The position numbers and the translations under genes were made by a program. Under the pieces are notes generated by a model. The model was not told the DNA's origin. It saw only the letters and a list, made by a program, of their open reading frames with translations, and did no database searches. Positions 12,364-25,382 of a DNA stretch of 64,000 nt are shown here, in pieces; positions within the stretch are counted from its first letter, which is position 1, and each line of letters begins with the position of its first letter. Origin of the DNA: Symbiodinium natans. Taxonomy: Eukaryota > Sar > Dinophyceae > Suessiales > Symbiodiniaceae. The stretch lies in assembly GCA_905221605.1 (NCBI GenBank), contig CAJNDS010002427.1, forward strand, positions 86,001-150,000, written 5' to 3'.

Positions 12364-13699
12364 TGAAACCAGGTCCTTGAAGGGCTTCCGTGGGTTTGGT
12401 GCAGCTGGGATCGGCCAACCCTCGGAGAGGCACTGCTCGTTCATCAGCTTCTGCAGGGCGAAGGTCAATAACCGATTGTGCTCACCAAGCCCTCTACGCT
12501 CCGCAGTGCTCCCAAGTGCCTCACTTTATATGGCATCACTCTGACTATGGCCCCACGGCTATCTTTGCAAGTGAAGGAGGTCATGGACCCTCAGCGCCTC
12601 CATTCGAGGCCACGCTGTGAAGTCGGACAAATTTTGGGCTGTAGCTTCCGGGCGCTGAGGAAAAGCAGGCTGCAAGGTATCACTAGTAGCACAAACCTGT
12701 AGCTATCAAAGCTTCATGACATAATACGACTCAAAATCTCGACCACACGGAAGACACCAGGCCAGCAGCCGCTGCCTCAAGGGTCTGGTTGCCATTGCGA
12801 TTCAGGACCTGCAATGTCAATGTGGTGTCTGAGCTCCACTCCTTTATCCAACTATCCGAAACAAATACAGATTCCAGAAATTCCAGGTTCTAGGTCCCAA
12901 TCTCGTGGGCTTCGCGGTTTGAAAAGGGCTTGGAATGAACCGGGATGAAGCGAACCTAGTGCGTCAATGTCCACTAAACCCGCTGATCCACCGTGCCTTT
13001 GACCAGATGAGGGTCATGCGCGGGATCGCGTCGATTCGGGCAGCTCTGACCTCGGGGCACTCCAGAGAGGCGCTTTAAGCCAATCAGGGCCAGGGCTTCC
13101 AGGGCCTCCGGGGCACGAATCGCAACTGACATCCCTGCTTCACTAGTTTCTAGAAGCGGTCATCGCACAATAAGCAATGACATAGAATGAGATACTGACT
13201 GCTGGTATCTGCTGGTAACTGCTGGTAACAATGACACCGGAGCGCCAAGATGTGGGCCATGTAACTGTTGGACAAAGCACCGAAGCGGATCGACCTGTGG
13301 AGGCCAGGAATGGGCTTAAGGAGACCGAAGCAAGCAAGCGTAGGCCCCGCTTACTCAATCCTACAGGACTTTTTACAGCCTCAACTCTGCAGATACTGGC
13401 AGAGACTGGATTGCTTTGGGAACTGCTTGCCAGGCATTGCATCATATTATAACATATTTCAACAGCCCGTGGCGGTTCGAGGCATGGACTGCCAGAGCTG
13501 TGTGGCCTCCGCGGGCGCTTCAAGCAATTGGGGTGTCACTCAGGCAAGCGTTGCTGTGCTATGTTGTGCCCTGGTGTGAGAGAAGGTCAGGCTTCTGCGA
13601 TTCTACGAAATGTACCAGCACCATGCTGTTCAGATGCCAAGCTGTTTGGGCTGGCGAAGCTGATCTACAGAAACAGAGCGCTGCGCCTCGTCCCCCCTT

Positions 13700-14072
13700 C
13701 CGCAGGACACCAAAGTGCTAGCTGCATCCACCACGAAATCGAAGATCTGAAACATGGGGACGTAGGGGAACCGGGCGTGCTTGAGAGATTAGCTCTGGGT
13801 TTTTTGCCTGGAAGTAGGGATCCTTCTCAAGGGGAATCGCAATGCCTTGACAGTCCCCAAGCTGCCTCGTTCTCGTGCATGACGGAGATGTCATCCCGCC
13901 GCAGGATTTGCGCCAGGGTGCTTGGATGCAAGCGCCTGCTGTGCAAGAAGGCTCTTATGCATGATCTGGCGAAGATGTTGAGATCAAGGCCTAAGCCTTC
14001 ATGGAATCTCATGAAGCCAATATGAAGCCGATGAAGCATTGAAGCCCTCATTTTCCCCCATTCTGAGACCAA
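13700..14072 (-). pseudogene. Frameshifted coding remnant, family not recognised
   Basis: On the minus strand one frame gives SCIRAFLHSRRLHPSTLAQI followed by RDDISVMHENEAAWG (about 13990-13860). At about 13855 the protein-like reading moves by one base to CQGIAIPLEKDPYFQAKNPE and then ISQARPVPLRPHVSDLRF, ending near 13720. Both parts have normal soluble-protein composition and abut directly, so a one-base indel is more likely than an intron. No domain recognised. Confidence 0.4.
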
Positions 14073-14911
14073 GGCTGCAGTTCCTCTGCGCCATACTCGT
14101 CAAAGTGCTCGGCAATCACATCCGTCGCTGCTGTGGAGATCCTGAAGCAATTTGACAAGAGCACCTGTGTCATGTCAGACTCTTCCCCATCAGAGGCCTG
14201 AGTCTAAGCAATCAAAACCTTTTCTTCGGCTTCAACATGCTTGGCTTGGCTTGCTAGCTGGGGGCAGCACTGCTCGGCTAAAGGCCCACCCAAGATCGAG
14301 AAACTGTCGGAGAGAATCCTGCCCATCTGATGTGGTCACTTCTATGACTGTGCGCGTGTACTCAAACAAACACACCTATCATGCAGCCCGAGAAAACCGT
14401 CTGGGCGTTCCCGAGGAAGGTATAGCAAAGGAGAAGGTGTGCTGAAGATGTGGACAATGTGGAGGTTCATGGCAGTGAATGATGTTTTGTATGAATGTTC
14501 TTGATCTTCCGGATTGTTATGGTAATGAAGTACAGTCTCGTGTTGCACTAGGTTGATGAGCTTTGCGTTCCAGCGATTTTGATGCACAGTAGAGGATACG
14601 CTGAGGTAGTCTGTGTCGAAATAGTGTTGAGGGTGATTTGTTTGGGAATAGGTGGATACGCCGGGCAAAGTGCTGAACCAGATTACAACCATTGCATCTC
14701 ACTTCTGACGATTGATATGCTCCTCCAAGGTTGCAACAGGTGCACCCAAGTACCATGGTGTACCATGTTCTCTCTCCACTCTGCAATGCCACGCGAGATT
14801 GCATCGCTGCTCACAGCTGCACCACCAGTTCAATACAGTTTCGCGCAGACTGCTCTGCTCTCAACGCTCAAGACAAGGGCAAAAGCGCTTCCGACATTTG
14901 TGTTCAGATGC

Positions 14912-15576
14912 TCAGACAACAGCGCCTGCGACGATGCTCATGGCGGTACCAGTGCACATTGATGACGGCGCATCGTATTTGACATAACGCTTGCAGGTAC
15001 ACATCCCTGCGTCCTTTGGATGTTTGATTTCACCACCTATGGTCATTGGCAGGAGCCTAACCCCAGGTGGTCCTGCCCCCTGATCAACATGTTTCCAAAG
15101 CTGGCCGCTGACCAAATTTCTGCATGTCGTGCGCTCCGTCCCTGCTGTGACTACGGTCCTGCTTAGTCTACTATTGCAGTGAGATGAAGGCCCAAGCAAG
15201 CGGTGGCTTCCTTGGTGCTGTGGGCACGGACAGAATCTCGTTGATGCCCTCCACACCTTAGCACAATATACGGCAGCGCAAACGTGGACCGGATTCCAGC
15301 TCGTACATCTCTCAGCTTTGGGAAAGCTAGCTTCGTCTCCGTCCCTTCTTGGCCCCAGGCAGCGCAAGAAGAGAGAGCGAATCTGCAGGGCGTCTGCCTT
15401 GGCACACTTTGTTCCCAGTGTTCCTTCGCTGCAAAAGCACACGCACCCGGGACCTTCTGACGCTGGCAGTCCGCTCTGGGCTCTGCTTCACTCCGAGTGC
15501 GTTGGCTGTGCTGATTGATGGACTGTTGGACTCTGATGATGGCTCTTCGCATATATATACATATATATATATGCAT
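14912..15576 (-). CDS. Possible exons of an unrecognised minus-strand gene
   Basis: Two overlapping minus-strand frames look protein-like: one around 15350-15165 with TETKLAFPKLRDVRAGIRST and HSTKEATACLGLHLTAIVD ending at a stop, and one around 15110-14915 with GQLWKHVDQGAGPPGVRLLP and EIKHPKDAGMCTCKRYVKYD. Whether they are two exons or one frame and a shadow is unclear. No family recognised; weak call. Confidence 0.25.
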
Positions 15577-15579
15577 ATT

Positions 15580-18500
15580 ACGTATGCATGTACACGCTTA
15601 TTGATTCACAAAAAAGGCGAACTATACACACTATACATGTTGCTTTGCGAAATCGTTTGCTTTGAGGCCATGCCTCCTCAACAGCCAATGCTCGAAAGCG
15701 AACTGTGACAGCTGTGAGACAGGCTTGACTTAGCCAGCGCCACTTGAGGCTCAGGGCAGGCGCTCATATGTGACACAGAACTCTGGATAGCACTGCTTCT
15801 CGTACACAATGAACTCGCGGTACCTCAGAATCGCAGAACAACGCATCTTTCACAAGGATGACAAGCGACATCTTTCGCATGCCTGTGGCTCTAACTAATA
15901 TTGTCACGGCGGACCACTGGAACAAGACGTCCCTGTAAGCTTCAACTTGTTCTCGCCCGGTGCGTCATAATTACAGCCGTGCCCAACACCGTCTCGAAGA
16001 TTGTTGGCATGTTACGCATTAGACCGCCCACTGCAGGAACACTGATTCCTGATTTTGAAGTGCATAGTGTTTCTTGTGAATTGAAGCAGCTGCAGCACGG
16101 AAATCCCGAGCTACCAAAGGAAACCTGCTCACACGAACGCATAGTCTCTGAAACCTCACAGTCTTGATCCGCTCAATTTGAGCCAGGCGGCTGCTTCATC
16201 TGACCATCAATGGCAAAATCGCCTGAGCTTCAAGCTGGGTCCGCTTGTTGTGGCTTACGCTACCCAACGCACTGTGTTTGGCAAAGTCGCCCATGACGGA
16301 GTCAAAGCGCTCATGGCTGCAAATGCAGAGCGGCACCTTGGCCAGGAGGGAGAGCTGCTATGAGCTGCTTCAGCTACTACCAGTATGACCATGCTGGACC
16401 GTTACATCCATTACCAGCAAAGTGTCCCCCAAGTTTTGGAGACTCTGCACTCGTGAGAGTAGTGCTGTGCAGCTGCTTTGCAGCTTCTCAGCCTGGGTCC
16501 TGAACTCCCTTCTCCCGCCACGGCCGACCCAGCTGGACCTGCATGTGGACTTGAGGGTTTGGGACTTTGGTTGGGAGCTTGGCTGCACAATGCTTGTCAA
16601 GGGTTGGTGAAAGTACGCTGTCGGAGATCCTTCTTTCTTCGGCGCGCATAACGTGCTCGTATGTGAACTTACTTCAGCTGTCCATGCGCGCTGCTATCAT
16701 GTAGCGCGCGCACAATGCTAACAGTGAAACTTCTATTGCACCATATGTTTCGTTACGGTTTCAGGAGCCCTCATACGAACTGGACGCCTGAATTATTGCG
16801 AACCTCTTCATCACGTATCTCCTGGCTCTCGGGGATCTACCGTTCGCGTCACCGCTGCAGAAATGCAGGTGCGGGATCTCAGCAGGATCTGCCGAATGCA
16901 ATCCCATACTTGAGAAGCAACAGGCGCTGCAGATGTTAAACTCACATCGATGTGCCGCTAGTATTGTATCGAGAACGTAGATCTAGCCTGCGCTGCGAAC
17001 CGCCAGGCCGACTTCAAAGGTTCTATAGGCGCCGTGAATACGTTGTTTTGATAATAGTCAGCTTGAAACAATAGTAGTAGTAGTCGTCGTCATAACAGTC
17101 GAAACAGCAAGTATATACTTGTAGCAGTACTACAATATAATGGTAACAAGCGTTGTCAGAATGCATTTCTTGCAACCCTTGAAATGATTACCATAGTAGA
17201 AGATCGCGGAAGTAGCAGCAGGAACAGTAGCAGGGTTCCGGCTTCAGATTTAAGGCTCCTAGTTACTACTTGTTGCAAAGCAAATCGTACTACCGTACTC
17301 GACGCGGACGCATCGATGCTCGTGGCAATCCCTGCCGACGTTGTGAGCTTTAGAGTCGTAAAGGTCTCAACAGCGAATCGAGCTAAAGATTACAATTGGA
17401 GGCCTTGAAGGCTTGAGATGCGACATGATGCGAGGGCCTTGAAGGCCATATCCTCAAACTTCGAACACCATACCTCAAACTGCGTAACTCTGGAACCCCC
17501 AAACCAATGGCAGAGCCTCGTCGTTCCAGAACAGGTTCAGGTCAAAGTGTCCTGGCATGAAACAATTTTAGAAAAGATATAGGGACTTCGGAGGATCGAG
17601 GCGATTGGGACCTGGGACGTGGTCAAGAGAAGAGAGGCCTATCAGGAAAATAGCTTCGAACCGGGGCTTAAAACTCTCCGAAGGATGCTAACTCTGCCAC
17701 AGTGTAGCCGAGTAGGCACTAGATCCATTTTGCACGACCTGCAGGGCGGCGAATTTTGCTTCAACGTACAAGCCGGTTTGCCAGTAGAAGTGGCAGATCC
17801 TACTGTTCATAACCTAGACATGTAGCCAAAAGAGCGGCGGCTTGCTGGACTGAACTACAGTTAAGAAGTTAAGAGCTTCCATCTTCACAACAACGAAGGA
17901 CACTGCTCTCCCTGAACTAAAGTTCCCGGAACCTCCGCAAAGCGCTCCGATGCTCTTCGCTCCGCACACGAACGCGCCTTGCAGACAGGGCGGCCGCCGG
18001 AGCTGCTCCAAGGACTGATTGGTTTTGTAGGGGCCTCGGCAGACTCTTTGTAGATGTGTGCTTGCGGGTCGGATTTAGGGTGCGTCCCCCACATGTGCCG
18101 TGCAAAACGTGGGTGACCGCGGGGGTTCGGTGGTGGGGGGGTGGCGACCGGGTCGGGGGGTGGTTACGAGCATGCTACTCTAACCCCCGACACACTGCTG
18201 CTTGCAACAACGCTTTTGCTTCTTTATACGACATGACGCAAAAGGATGTTCTGTTCACCATCTTGGCACAAGAGGCGCTGTCACAAGCATTTGGTGACTA
18301 TGCCCACAACATTGGACTGCTTCGTGTTTTTGCCATTGATAACACATACCGCAGAAGAATGATGAAGAATGTTTGATGTTTCTGCAACTACACGCACTGT
18401 CACAAGTGTTCATGCCACTTGCGAACATTGCGCAAAACACTTTGCATCTTTCTGCAACATCGCAGACCGCAGCCACAAATCATGTAGCCGAAAAGTACAC

Positions 18501-21500
18501 AAATACGACCACCGGTCCTACTAACATGTCCTAACACACAACCCGCAACAGTATGTTTGACTCTGGCTCATTGCCTGGCTCATACGTGGCGCGTGCTCGT
18601 TCATGTTCCTCAACGTTGATACTGACCACATTGCGGTCCTAAAGCGCAAAACCTCCATAAGCATCCCCTTGAATCCCCATGCACCTTCAGGTGATTCCTT
18701 GATGCTTCTTGGGTTGAGGTCGGGGCAACCCAAGGTGACGCGTGAGAGAAAGATCGTGGCACGCTCACCGAGGCTTCCCTGACTGCTGGCACATGGCGAT
18801 GACTCGGCGATGACTATGCTTTCAGGTGACTGCGCGACTAGTTGGGGTGGGTCCTAGAGCTGATATGAGTCGCGTCCCAGGATTTGTAGTGCTTCTGGCG
18901 TTGCAAAACGAGCCGGCTGAACTTGGCCCAGCGGGTTGTACCTTGGGTGCTTCAGAAAGGCAAAGATTGGAAAAGAGAGTCGGAGTAGAGAAAGGCCCAA
19001 ACCCATGAATGTCTGTGATGCCGTTCAACAAGCCCTCGTCAAGCACGCAGCCGTTCGCTGCCTAAATCAGAATTCACCTACGTGGAACCGCAGTCCCAGG
19101 GCCCAAACTGCCCAGCATACTGGTCGGCCTTGCTGGCCATGTCCTAGAGGGAAGGTTATCAAGGGACGTCAGGTTCGGGTTCCTTGCCATGGTTTCGGTT
19201 TGCTTAGCTAAGGCTCCAGTGAAGTCTGTCCGACTTGAAGGCGACTGCGCTGCGGTTGTAGGTGGGGCTACGCGGCTGTGAAAGAGCTTCCGGCTGCTGG
19301 CTGCAAAAAGGAGAGCAATCCCCAAGGGTCCGCAAAGTACGTGCCGGAGCCGTACATGCCCTTGACGCTGCCAAGCCTGCACAGATGCGGCTTGTGAAGT
19401 TTCTGGCATCTGCCGAGGGCTTAACTTTCAATATCAATATCTAAGGACACAAACAATGCTAATTTAATGTAGTTCGTTACCAAACATTCATTATAGAAAT
19501 ATTCGTTCAACAAAGGGCTCCAGAAGGCGCACCTGTCATCAAAGCCAGCGCTCTTTATGGCGAAGACGGGTGACGTCTCCTGTGGAACGAACAGCTTCGG
19601 ACATCTTCGGATCTCAAAATGCCTCTCAGATTTCCCGCTTAACGGGGTCGCGAAGTTGCCGGCCTGGGTGGGGAAGAGGACCTGGCACAGTTGGGACGGA
19701 ACATGAGCAGCAACAGCGACAACGCCTGGAAGGAAAGCTTGGCAGTAACCAATGGACTAGAACGGCCGTGACAACGGCAATTCTGACAGTTCTGACAGCG
19801 ACTGCAGCAGCTGCAGCAGCATTGTTTGGCAGGTTCTTCACCGAACACAAGCTGCCATCGACATCTGCATTGCAGCCGTAATCTGCCGCAATGAGCCGCA
19901 AGAAGAACCCTTGGACGCCTGCCCTGTTGCTGGATGCTTGGCGCCGGCCCCAGGGCTTCCATGAAACCTCGGCCCAGAGGATTGGAACAACTGAAACAAA
20001 GTTGACTTTTCAAAGCTGTCGAACTCCCGGAAGCTTTGGCTGGGCTCCTCATCACTTGGCGATTCTGAATGATTTTTTGAGTACAGGCGAAGTACAATCA
20101 TCTCACAATCCGGAATCAGCATCTCTATTCGTCAAAACAGCTCGCCACGTCATCGGAGAGTCAGGATGCACATCAGAGACATGCTGGGCCATGTCCCACC
20201 AGGATCGCGACATCAACCGCTCGTTGCGCCCACGATCCAAGTGCAAAGACTTGATCTCGGCAAACGCAGAATCTTGTGAGAATAGGGCGGCTTGGGGATG
20301 TCTTGCCCAGTAATGGACTAGCCAACCCTCAAGATTGATGTCATCAGCTCATATGCACATAGGGCAACTTTACTGTCGCATTTACCAGTACTACAAGGCA
20401 ACAAGAAAGTCAATGAACTGACCCTGCCTCTAGATCAGCTCGCTCGAAAAGCAACATGCAGCAAACTATCGATGCGCAAGCAAAGATGCAAACAAGTTTA
20501 CTGCCACAGTGTTTGGGGGACCTGCACCAAGAATCACAAATAAGTTACCAGTAGCTGAATTGCGTATGCAATGGGGTGTGCCATCATATGCCAGGGTCCG
20601 AGCGAAATCTTTGACCGAAGCGGCGCCGTTACGGTGCTGAGGGATGCAACATGATTCAACCGACTCTCATCAAACTCAGCGTTGCCATCACAGTTTGGAG
20701 AACGCACTGCACAGTACGTTCCTTCATCTTCATCGCTGTGACAGGCGCTTCAGGCTATGCAAGACAGTGACGTGTTTTTGGCGTGTTTGGAAAAGAGGGG
20801 ATCCATGCGATCTGAGCCCACCTCGTGGACCATATCGATGGCCTCTTCAGGTGATGAGACAAACAAAAGCCACGCGTCTTAAATGGTAGGGTAGAGCGCA
20901 ACCAAAACAAGTACATCAACCAAGAGATGCTCGAAGCGCCCTGTCCGTGATCCCGAGTGCGTGCAGACGAGGCTGAAGGAGCGGATGCCACAGAACAAAA
21001 CAGAAAGGCTGGACGGGAAGCCTCCTCCGTCGCAGCCTAAATCCTTGAGACATCGATCGCGAAGTCGCGGCGCTTCACGACGGGAGCGAAAAACGCATGG
21101 CACGCAAATGCACGCAGATGCTGCTCAATCGACTTCGCGAGGATGTGTGCAGGACGCCCACGGAGCGCAAAAGTCAACGCCTCAAAAACGAAAACGAAGC
21201 AAAAAAGAGGAGCACAGCGTGAGGAAGGAGATCCAGAAAGATAGAGGGTTTTCCTTTGAAACGTGACTTAAGCGCACGATCAAGAATGATGCAAGCTCAT
21301 TCTGGCATACTCTGCATCCCCGCACTCCCTCAATCTATCAAAAAGAAGAAACCAAAGGCAAAACTCCGAGGAAGGCGCCTGCATTGCCTCCTGGGCTCGT
21401 TTTGCTTCGGCCAGATAGGGCACGCCGCCCTGTGATGCAGAGCAGCTGAAACCAGACAACTTGCAGACCACCCTAGGATGATCATAGGAGTCTCAATCGA

Positions 21501-21870
21501 AGTTGTTGGCGTTTAGGGTTGCGGCTGAAGGCTTTGAGAAGACGGTGTACAGACCGGTGCTCAACATCAGGTCTCTCAACCTGGAGCCTGAAGTCTAAAT
21601 TCTCCCAGTATCGATGCTACAACAAAATGTTTTTGCCCAACCCTAGAGCAAGCCTCCAAAAAAACTGCTCAAACAAAAGAGGCTGCCTTCTCCATGTGCC
21701 TCAAGGTCGCCTGCAACTCACCAGTGTCTTGACATTGCGTCCTATTATATGTCTTGATGCTACTTCGCGAAAGCCTCTGGCTGTTGCGTCTGAACAGCAG
21801 CAATCGAATGGGCCCCCTCAAGCCATCGCAGCCCCCCAAAGGCTGCATGACAAGCTTTCCACGTGTTGTA
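15580..21870. other. Gene-poor stretch with a few low-grade open frames
   Basis: No firmly supported gene. Candidates, all weak: plus strand about 16178-16363 (VAYATQRTVFGKVAHDGVKA, followed by an in-frame TGA and more protein-like sequence); plus strand 19570-19881, a 103-codon frame ending in an Ala-rich hydrophobic stretch, without an ATG at its start; plus strand 20961-21266, a very basic Lys/Arg-rich frame; minus strand 19838-20122, Ser/Glu-rich. GTA/GTC trinucleotide runs lie at about 17065-17095. None shows splice-bounded exons or a domain. Confidence 0.3.
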
Positions 21871-21875
21871 AGCTG

Positions 21876-22245
21876 TCCTAAACCCTAAACCCTAAACCCT
21901 AAACCCTAAACCCTAAACCCTAAACCCTAAACCCTAAACCCTAAACCCTAAACCCTAAACCCTAAACCCTAAACCCTAAACCCTAAACCCTACAGTACAC
22001 CCTAAACCCTAAACCCTAAACCCTAAACCCTAAACCCTAAACCCTAAACCCTAAACCCTAAACCCTAAACCCTAAACCCTACAGTACACCCTAAACCCTA
22101 AACCCTAAACCCTAAACCCTACAGTACACCCTAAACCCTAAACCCTAAACCCTAAACCCTAAACCCTAAACCCTAAACCCTAAACCCTAAACCCTAAACC
22201 CTAAACCCTAAACCCTAAACCCTAAACCCTAACCCTAAACCCTAA
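21876..22245. repeat. Long interstitial telomere-type array (CCCTAAA), about 50 units, with CCCTACAGTACA interruptions
   Basis: About 370 bases of nearly perfect CCCTAAA units. Three times (about 21988, 22078 and 22118) the array is interrupted by the same variant, CCCTACAGTACA, after which perfect units resume. Repetition of the interruption shows that multi-unit blocks were duplicated within the array. Unique sequence follows on both sides. Confidence 0.97.
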
Positions 22246-22589
22246 GCCATTGTGCGGCGAAGGCCTTACGAAGCGTTGGTAGGTGAAGATGCACTAGAAA
22301 CAGTTCAAGAGCAGTCTCTAGACTTAGACTTGTTGCGCTTCCTTTGTGACCTGCTCCTTCTAGCCGAAGGCGACTGGTTCGAAGGATTCGGGGCTTCGGG
22401 GTTTTGCAGCTCAGGGTGAAAAGGGTAAGGAAGTTTCAAGTGTTGCATTCCATCCAGTCCGACACGGCTTCTGAATAAGGCAGAGTCTCGGTTGTCAAGA
22501 GTCAAGAGTCGTGTTGAGTCACTGAATGGAACCTCAATAAAAGGTCTAACCGCTGCAACGCAATATGAGTCAAGTCACATCACTCGAAC

Positions 22590-22994
22590 TCGGCTGGGCC
22601 TGTGTGTGATTGATGCCACGCCGAACACGAGCGTATTCCGTCCACAGCTTCCCATTCTCTACACGCGTCACCTTCAAAAGGCCAGTGAGAGCGTTCCCGA
22701 TCCATGACAGACTGCACAGTACTGACAATGACATGTGCCGCTCCAAGCCTGGAGGACACGAAAGGACTTGTGAGTGGCCCATGAGCCATCGCGGCCAATC
22801 CCCATGGCCTCCTCGATCAAGAGGGTGCTGGCAGCACCCCGTTTTTGATGGCCGATTGCATGCCGAAAAACTAGATGTTCGCAACTGTCGGATAGGCGTT
22901 GCTTCTCACGCCCAAACATCAGGCAGCTCTCCTTTCTGGTGGTCATGTCAAACAGCTGCTGCACAGTGTCGCGGAGCTCCATGGTGACATCAAC
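22590..22994 (-). pseudogene. Poly(ADP-ribose) polymerase catalytic-domain-like fragment
   Basis: Exon-like segments on the minus strand resemble the start of the PARP catalytic fold. Segment 22932-22994, with an AG acceptor before GTTGATG, gives MELRDTVQQLFDMTTRK. Segment 22590-22711 gives SVMDRERSHWPFE and then, one frame over, VTRVENGKLWTEYARVRRGI. In PARP proteins a (V/L)Q.LFD.T motif, a T.DR motif and V.RVEN..LW..Y follow one another in this order just before the NAD-binding H.T motif. The change of frame near 22675 suggests an indel or an unresolved exon junction. I find no following exon with the catalytic histidine before the telomere-type array begins at 22245, so the gene looks truncated. 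Family assignment is motif recognition by eye. Confidence 0.4.
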
Positions 22995-23146
22995 CTCCAA
23001 CCAAGCTCGAGTTCACAGGCTGGGGTTAGGAGGAACTTTTGGGAATTGCCAATCCGGATGACTGTTCCCTCAAGGGAAATCGTCGCGACAAAAATCAGGA
23101 CAATAGCGGAGGAGTTCTAGTTGCAATTGAGCAGCAGCAGAAGCAC

Positions 23147-23181
23147 GAGCAATCGTCGTCGTCGTCGTAGTAGTAGTAGTA

Positions 23182-23215
<34 letters not shown>
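23147..23215. repeat. Trinucleotide microsatellites (GTC/GTA then CAG)
   Basis: Runs of TCG, TAG and CAG triplets follow one another, ending in about ten CAG units. Confidence 0.9.
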
Positions 23216-25248
23216 ACGACGTCAGAAGCTTGGATTAGAAACAATCGCTTTCGCTTGGAGAACAAGCCTCCTGCCGCTGTACAAGTAGATCACAATACTC
23301 AGCTGCAGGTTGGAGCCTTGACTCCAAGCTCCTGCAGCGCGAAGCCCAAAACTGGTAGCGTGCCTCTGCTCGGAAGTCATCATGGAATGGGCTCCAAGTC
23401 CTCCCATCTCCGGCGAAAGCACTCTTCGGAAACGGAAGCGGATTGAAGACACAACACATCTCCTAGTACTTTTCAACGGCTGTAGACTGCAGACCGCTTC
23501 AGGCGCGGTCAGCTGTACTGGCCTGTGTGTCCAGTAGCCCGGAGGCCGGGGTTTCACCTTCGGAGTTTCAAAGCAGCAAAGGAAACACCAAAGAAAATTC
23601 ACCTGCTGAGTGATGACAGATGACATCGATCAAATCGATCAACTATTTCCGCGATGGCTTGAACGCTTGAAGTCCACCAGAATATGACCAAAGAATCTGA
23701 AATCTGTGCCCCTGGGCCTTGCTTCCGATGAGGAAGCAACTGGAACCCAGAGCGACCAGGACCGCCAGGAAAAGGAAGCCCTCAGGCCGCTGTGAGCGAT
23801 TTGTGAGCCTCACTACTTTGTGAGCCTCTCTTATTGTGAACTTGTGAACCTCTCGAGCATTCTCGAGGCCTGCAGCATCCGCTGCAGCCAGGGGTGGTCG
23901 TCTACGAAAAGTGCGGGGCCAACCTTCCCTCAACTTCATTCCTTCAACCCTTCTTCGGAACTCTGCCAACTGAGACTCTGCTAACTGAGAACATGGCCCC
24001 AAGAACAATCTCGAAGTGCCTGTCGGCGTCCACCTCGCACGAAGCACTTGCTGCTCTCCTGATTATTGTGTTCGTTCCGCACTCTACATGAGTGTCTGGC
24101 TCCGCGATTTTTCCCTTCAATCAAGAACCACTGGAGGCACTCGTACCGACTCCCACTTGGGGTGTGGTTAGGCCACAGCATTGCGGGTGAAGTCGCACCA
24201 CCCCATTGTCACGCTGCAAGGCGTGAAGTCAGTCGGCGTTCACATCACCAGTACGCGATTTTGAGCGAATCCCATATGTCACGCGCCTCATCGGCGATCA
24301 TTTCAGCAAGTGTTCGAAGTCAGGAATTCGACACCCACACTTGAGGAAAACTGCGATTCGGGCCTCATTTATGGATGTATTTTCGAATGTCAGCCTTACC
24401 GGTATCATTCAAGCAATGCTCGAAATCGGGAGTTTGACGCTTCCACCATAATTGAAGGATGTGTTTTGGGCGACTCTCCAATGCCACATAGGCATTACCT
24501 CAACATGTACAGATTGCTGTGCATTGCTGTGCTGTGCTGCAGTCTGCTGCAGAGGTTGCAGTTCTCGGCTTTCGGACCGCTGCTTCAGAGAACCGACACC
24601 TCCGTCCTCTTGCTTCTCTAAGTGGCTGAGCACACTGCAACTTTTTTGGAGCGATGATACCAGATGACCCAACACGGAGCCAACATGCCAACACAATGGA
24701 ACAACTATAAGTCTAGAAGTATAGAAGATGCAGTGACCAGGGGGGCACACCATGTTCTTGAGCAAGTCCACCGCACTGTCGCAATCTGGGTCGGCACTCG
24801 GCGGCTTTGCCACCTCTCGTTAATTTGGCAACATGAGGCAAAGCGTCTGCAGATGGTCAACACCAACCCTACACGGCTTTCACGAGATTGGAACCTGGCG
24901 GCTGGGATACCACCAGTCGTCATCACCGGGAGCCTTGCGCACCGCGCTCCCAGGCTCTCTCACTGCAGACACTTGCATCTTGCTGGCATGGACGGCTTGC
25001 TCAGGGGTGTACACTGGACAGCTTTCGGTGCTTGTCAACTTCTACTCAGCATTCCTCAAACGGCATGGGGAGATATCTCCGGAATCTGCTGGGCTCTGGC
25101 AGACCACACCCAATACAAACCCAGAATCCCAAGTCTGCCCCCCCTCCCCCGCAAAAGGATTGTCTTGCCCTGGCGACGTTTCGGTGCCGCCACGAGGAGC
25201 CCTGAGCAGGGAACAAGTTGAAGGCACAGGGGTCAAGCCGCTGATTGA

Positions 25249-25382
25249 GGCGGGGGGGGGGGGAATGGGGGGGGAGGGGGGGGATGCGGGTGCGGGGGGG
25301 GGGAGGGGGGGATGCGGGGTGGGGGGGTGGGGGGGGGTGGGGGTCTGTGGGCGGGGGGACGGGGGGGGGGGGGGGGGTGGTT
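25249..25382. repeat. G-rich low-complexity block
   Basis: About 130 bases on the plus strand consisting almost only of G runs (5 to 19 long) separated by single A, T or C. The long proline-rich minus-strand frame across it is a by-product of poly-C. Confidence 0.9.

Noticed and set aside
21876-22245. True chromosome end at the CCCTAAA array
   Set aside because: Unique, partly coding-like sequence continues on both sides, so the array is interstitial in this assembly.
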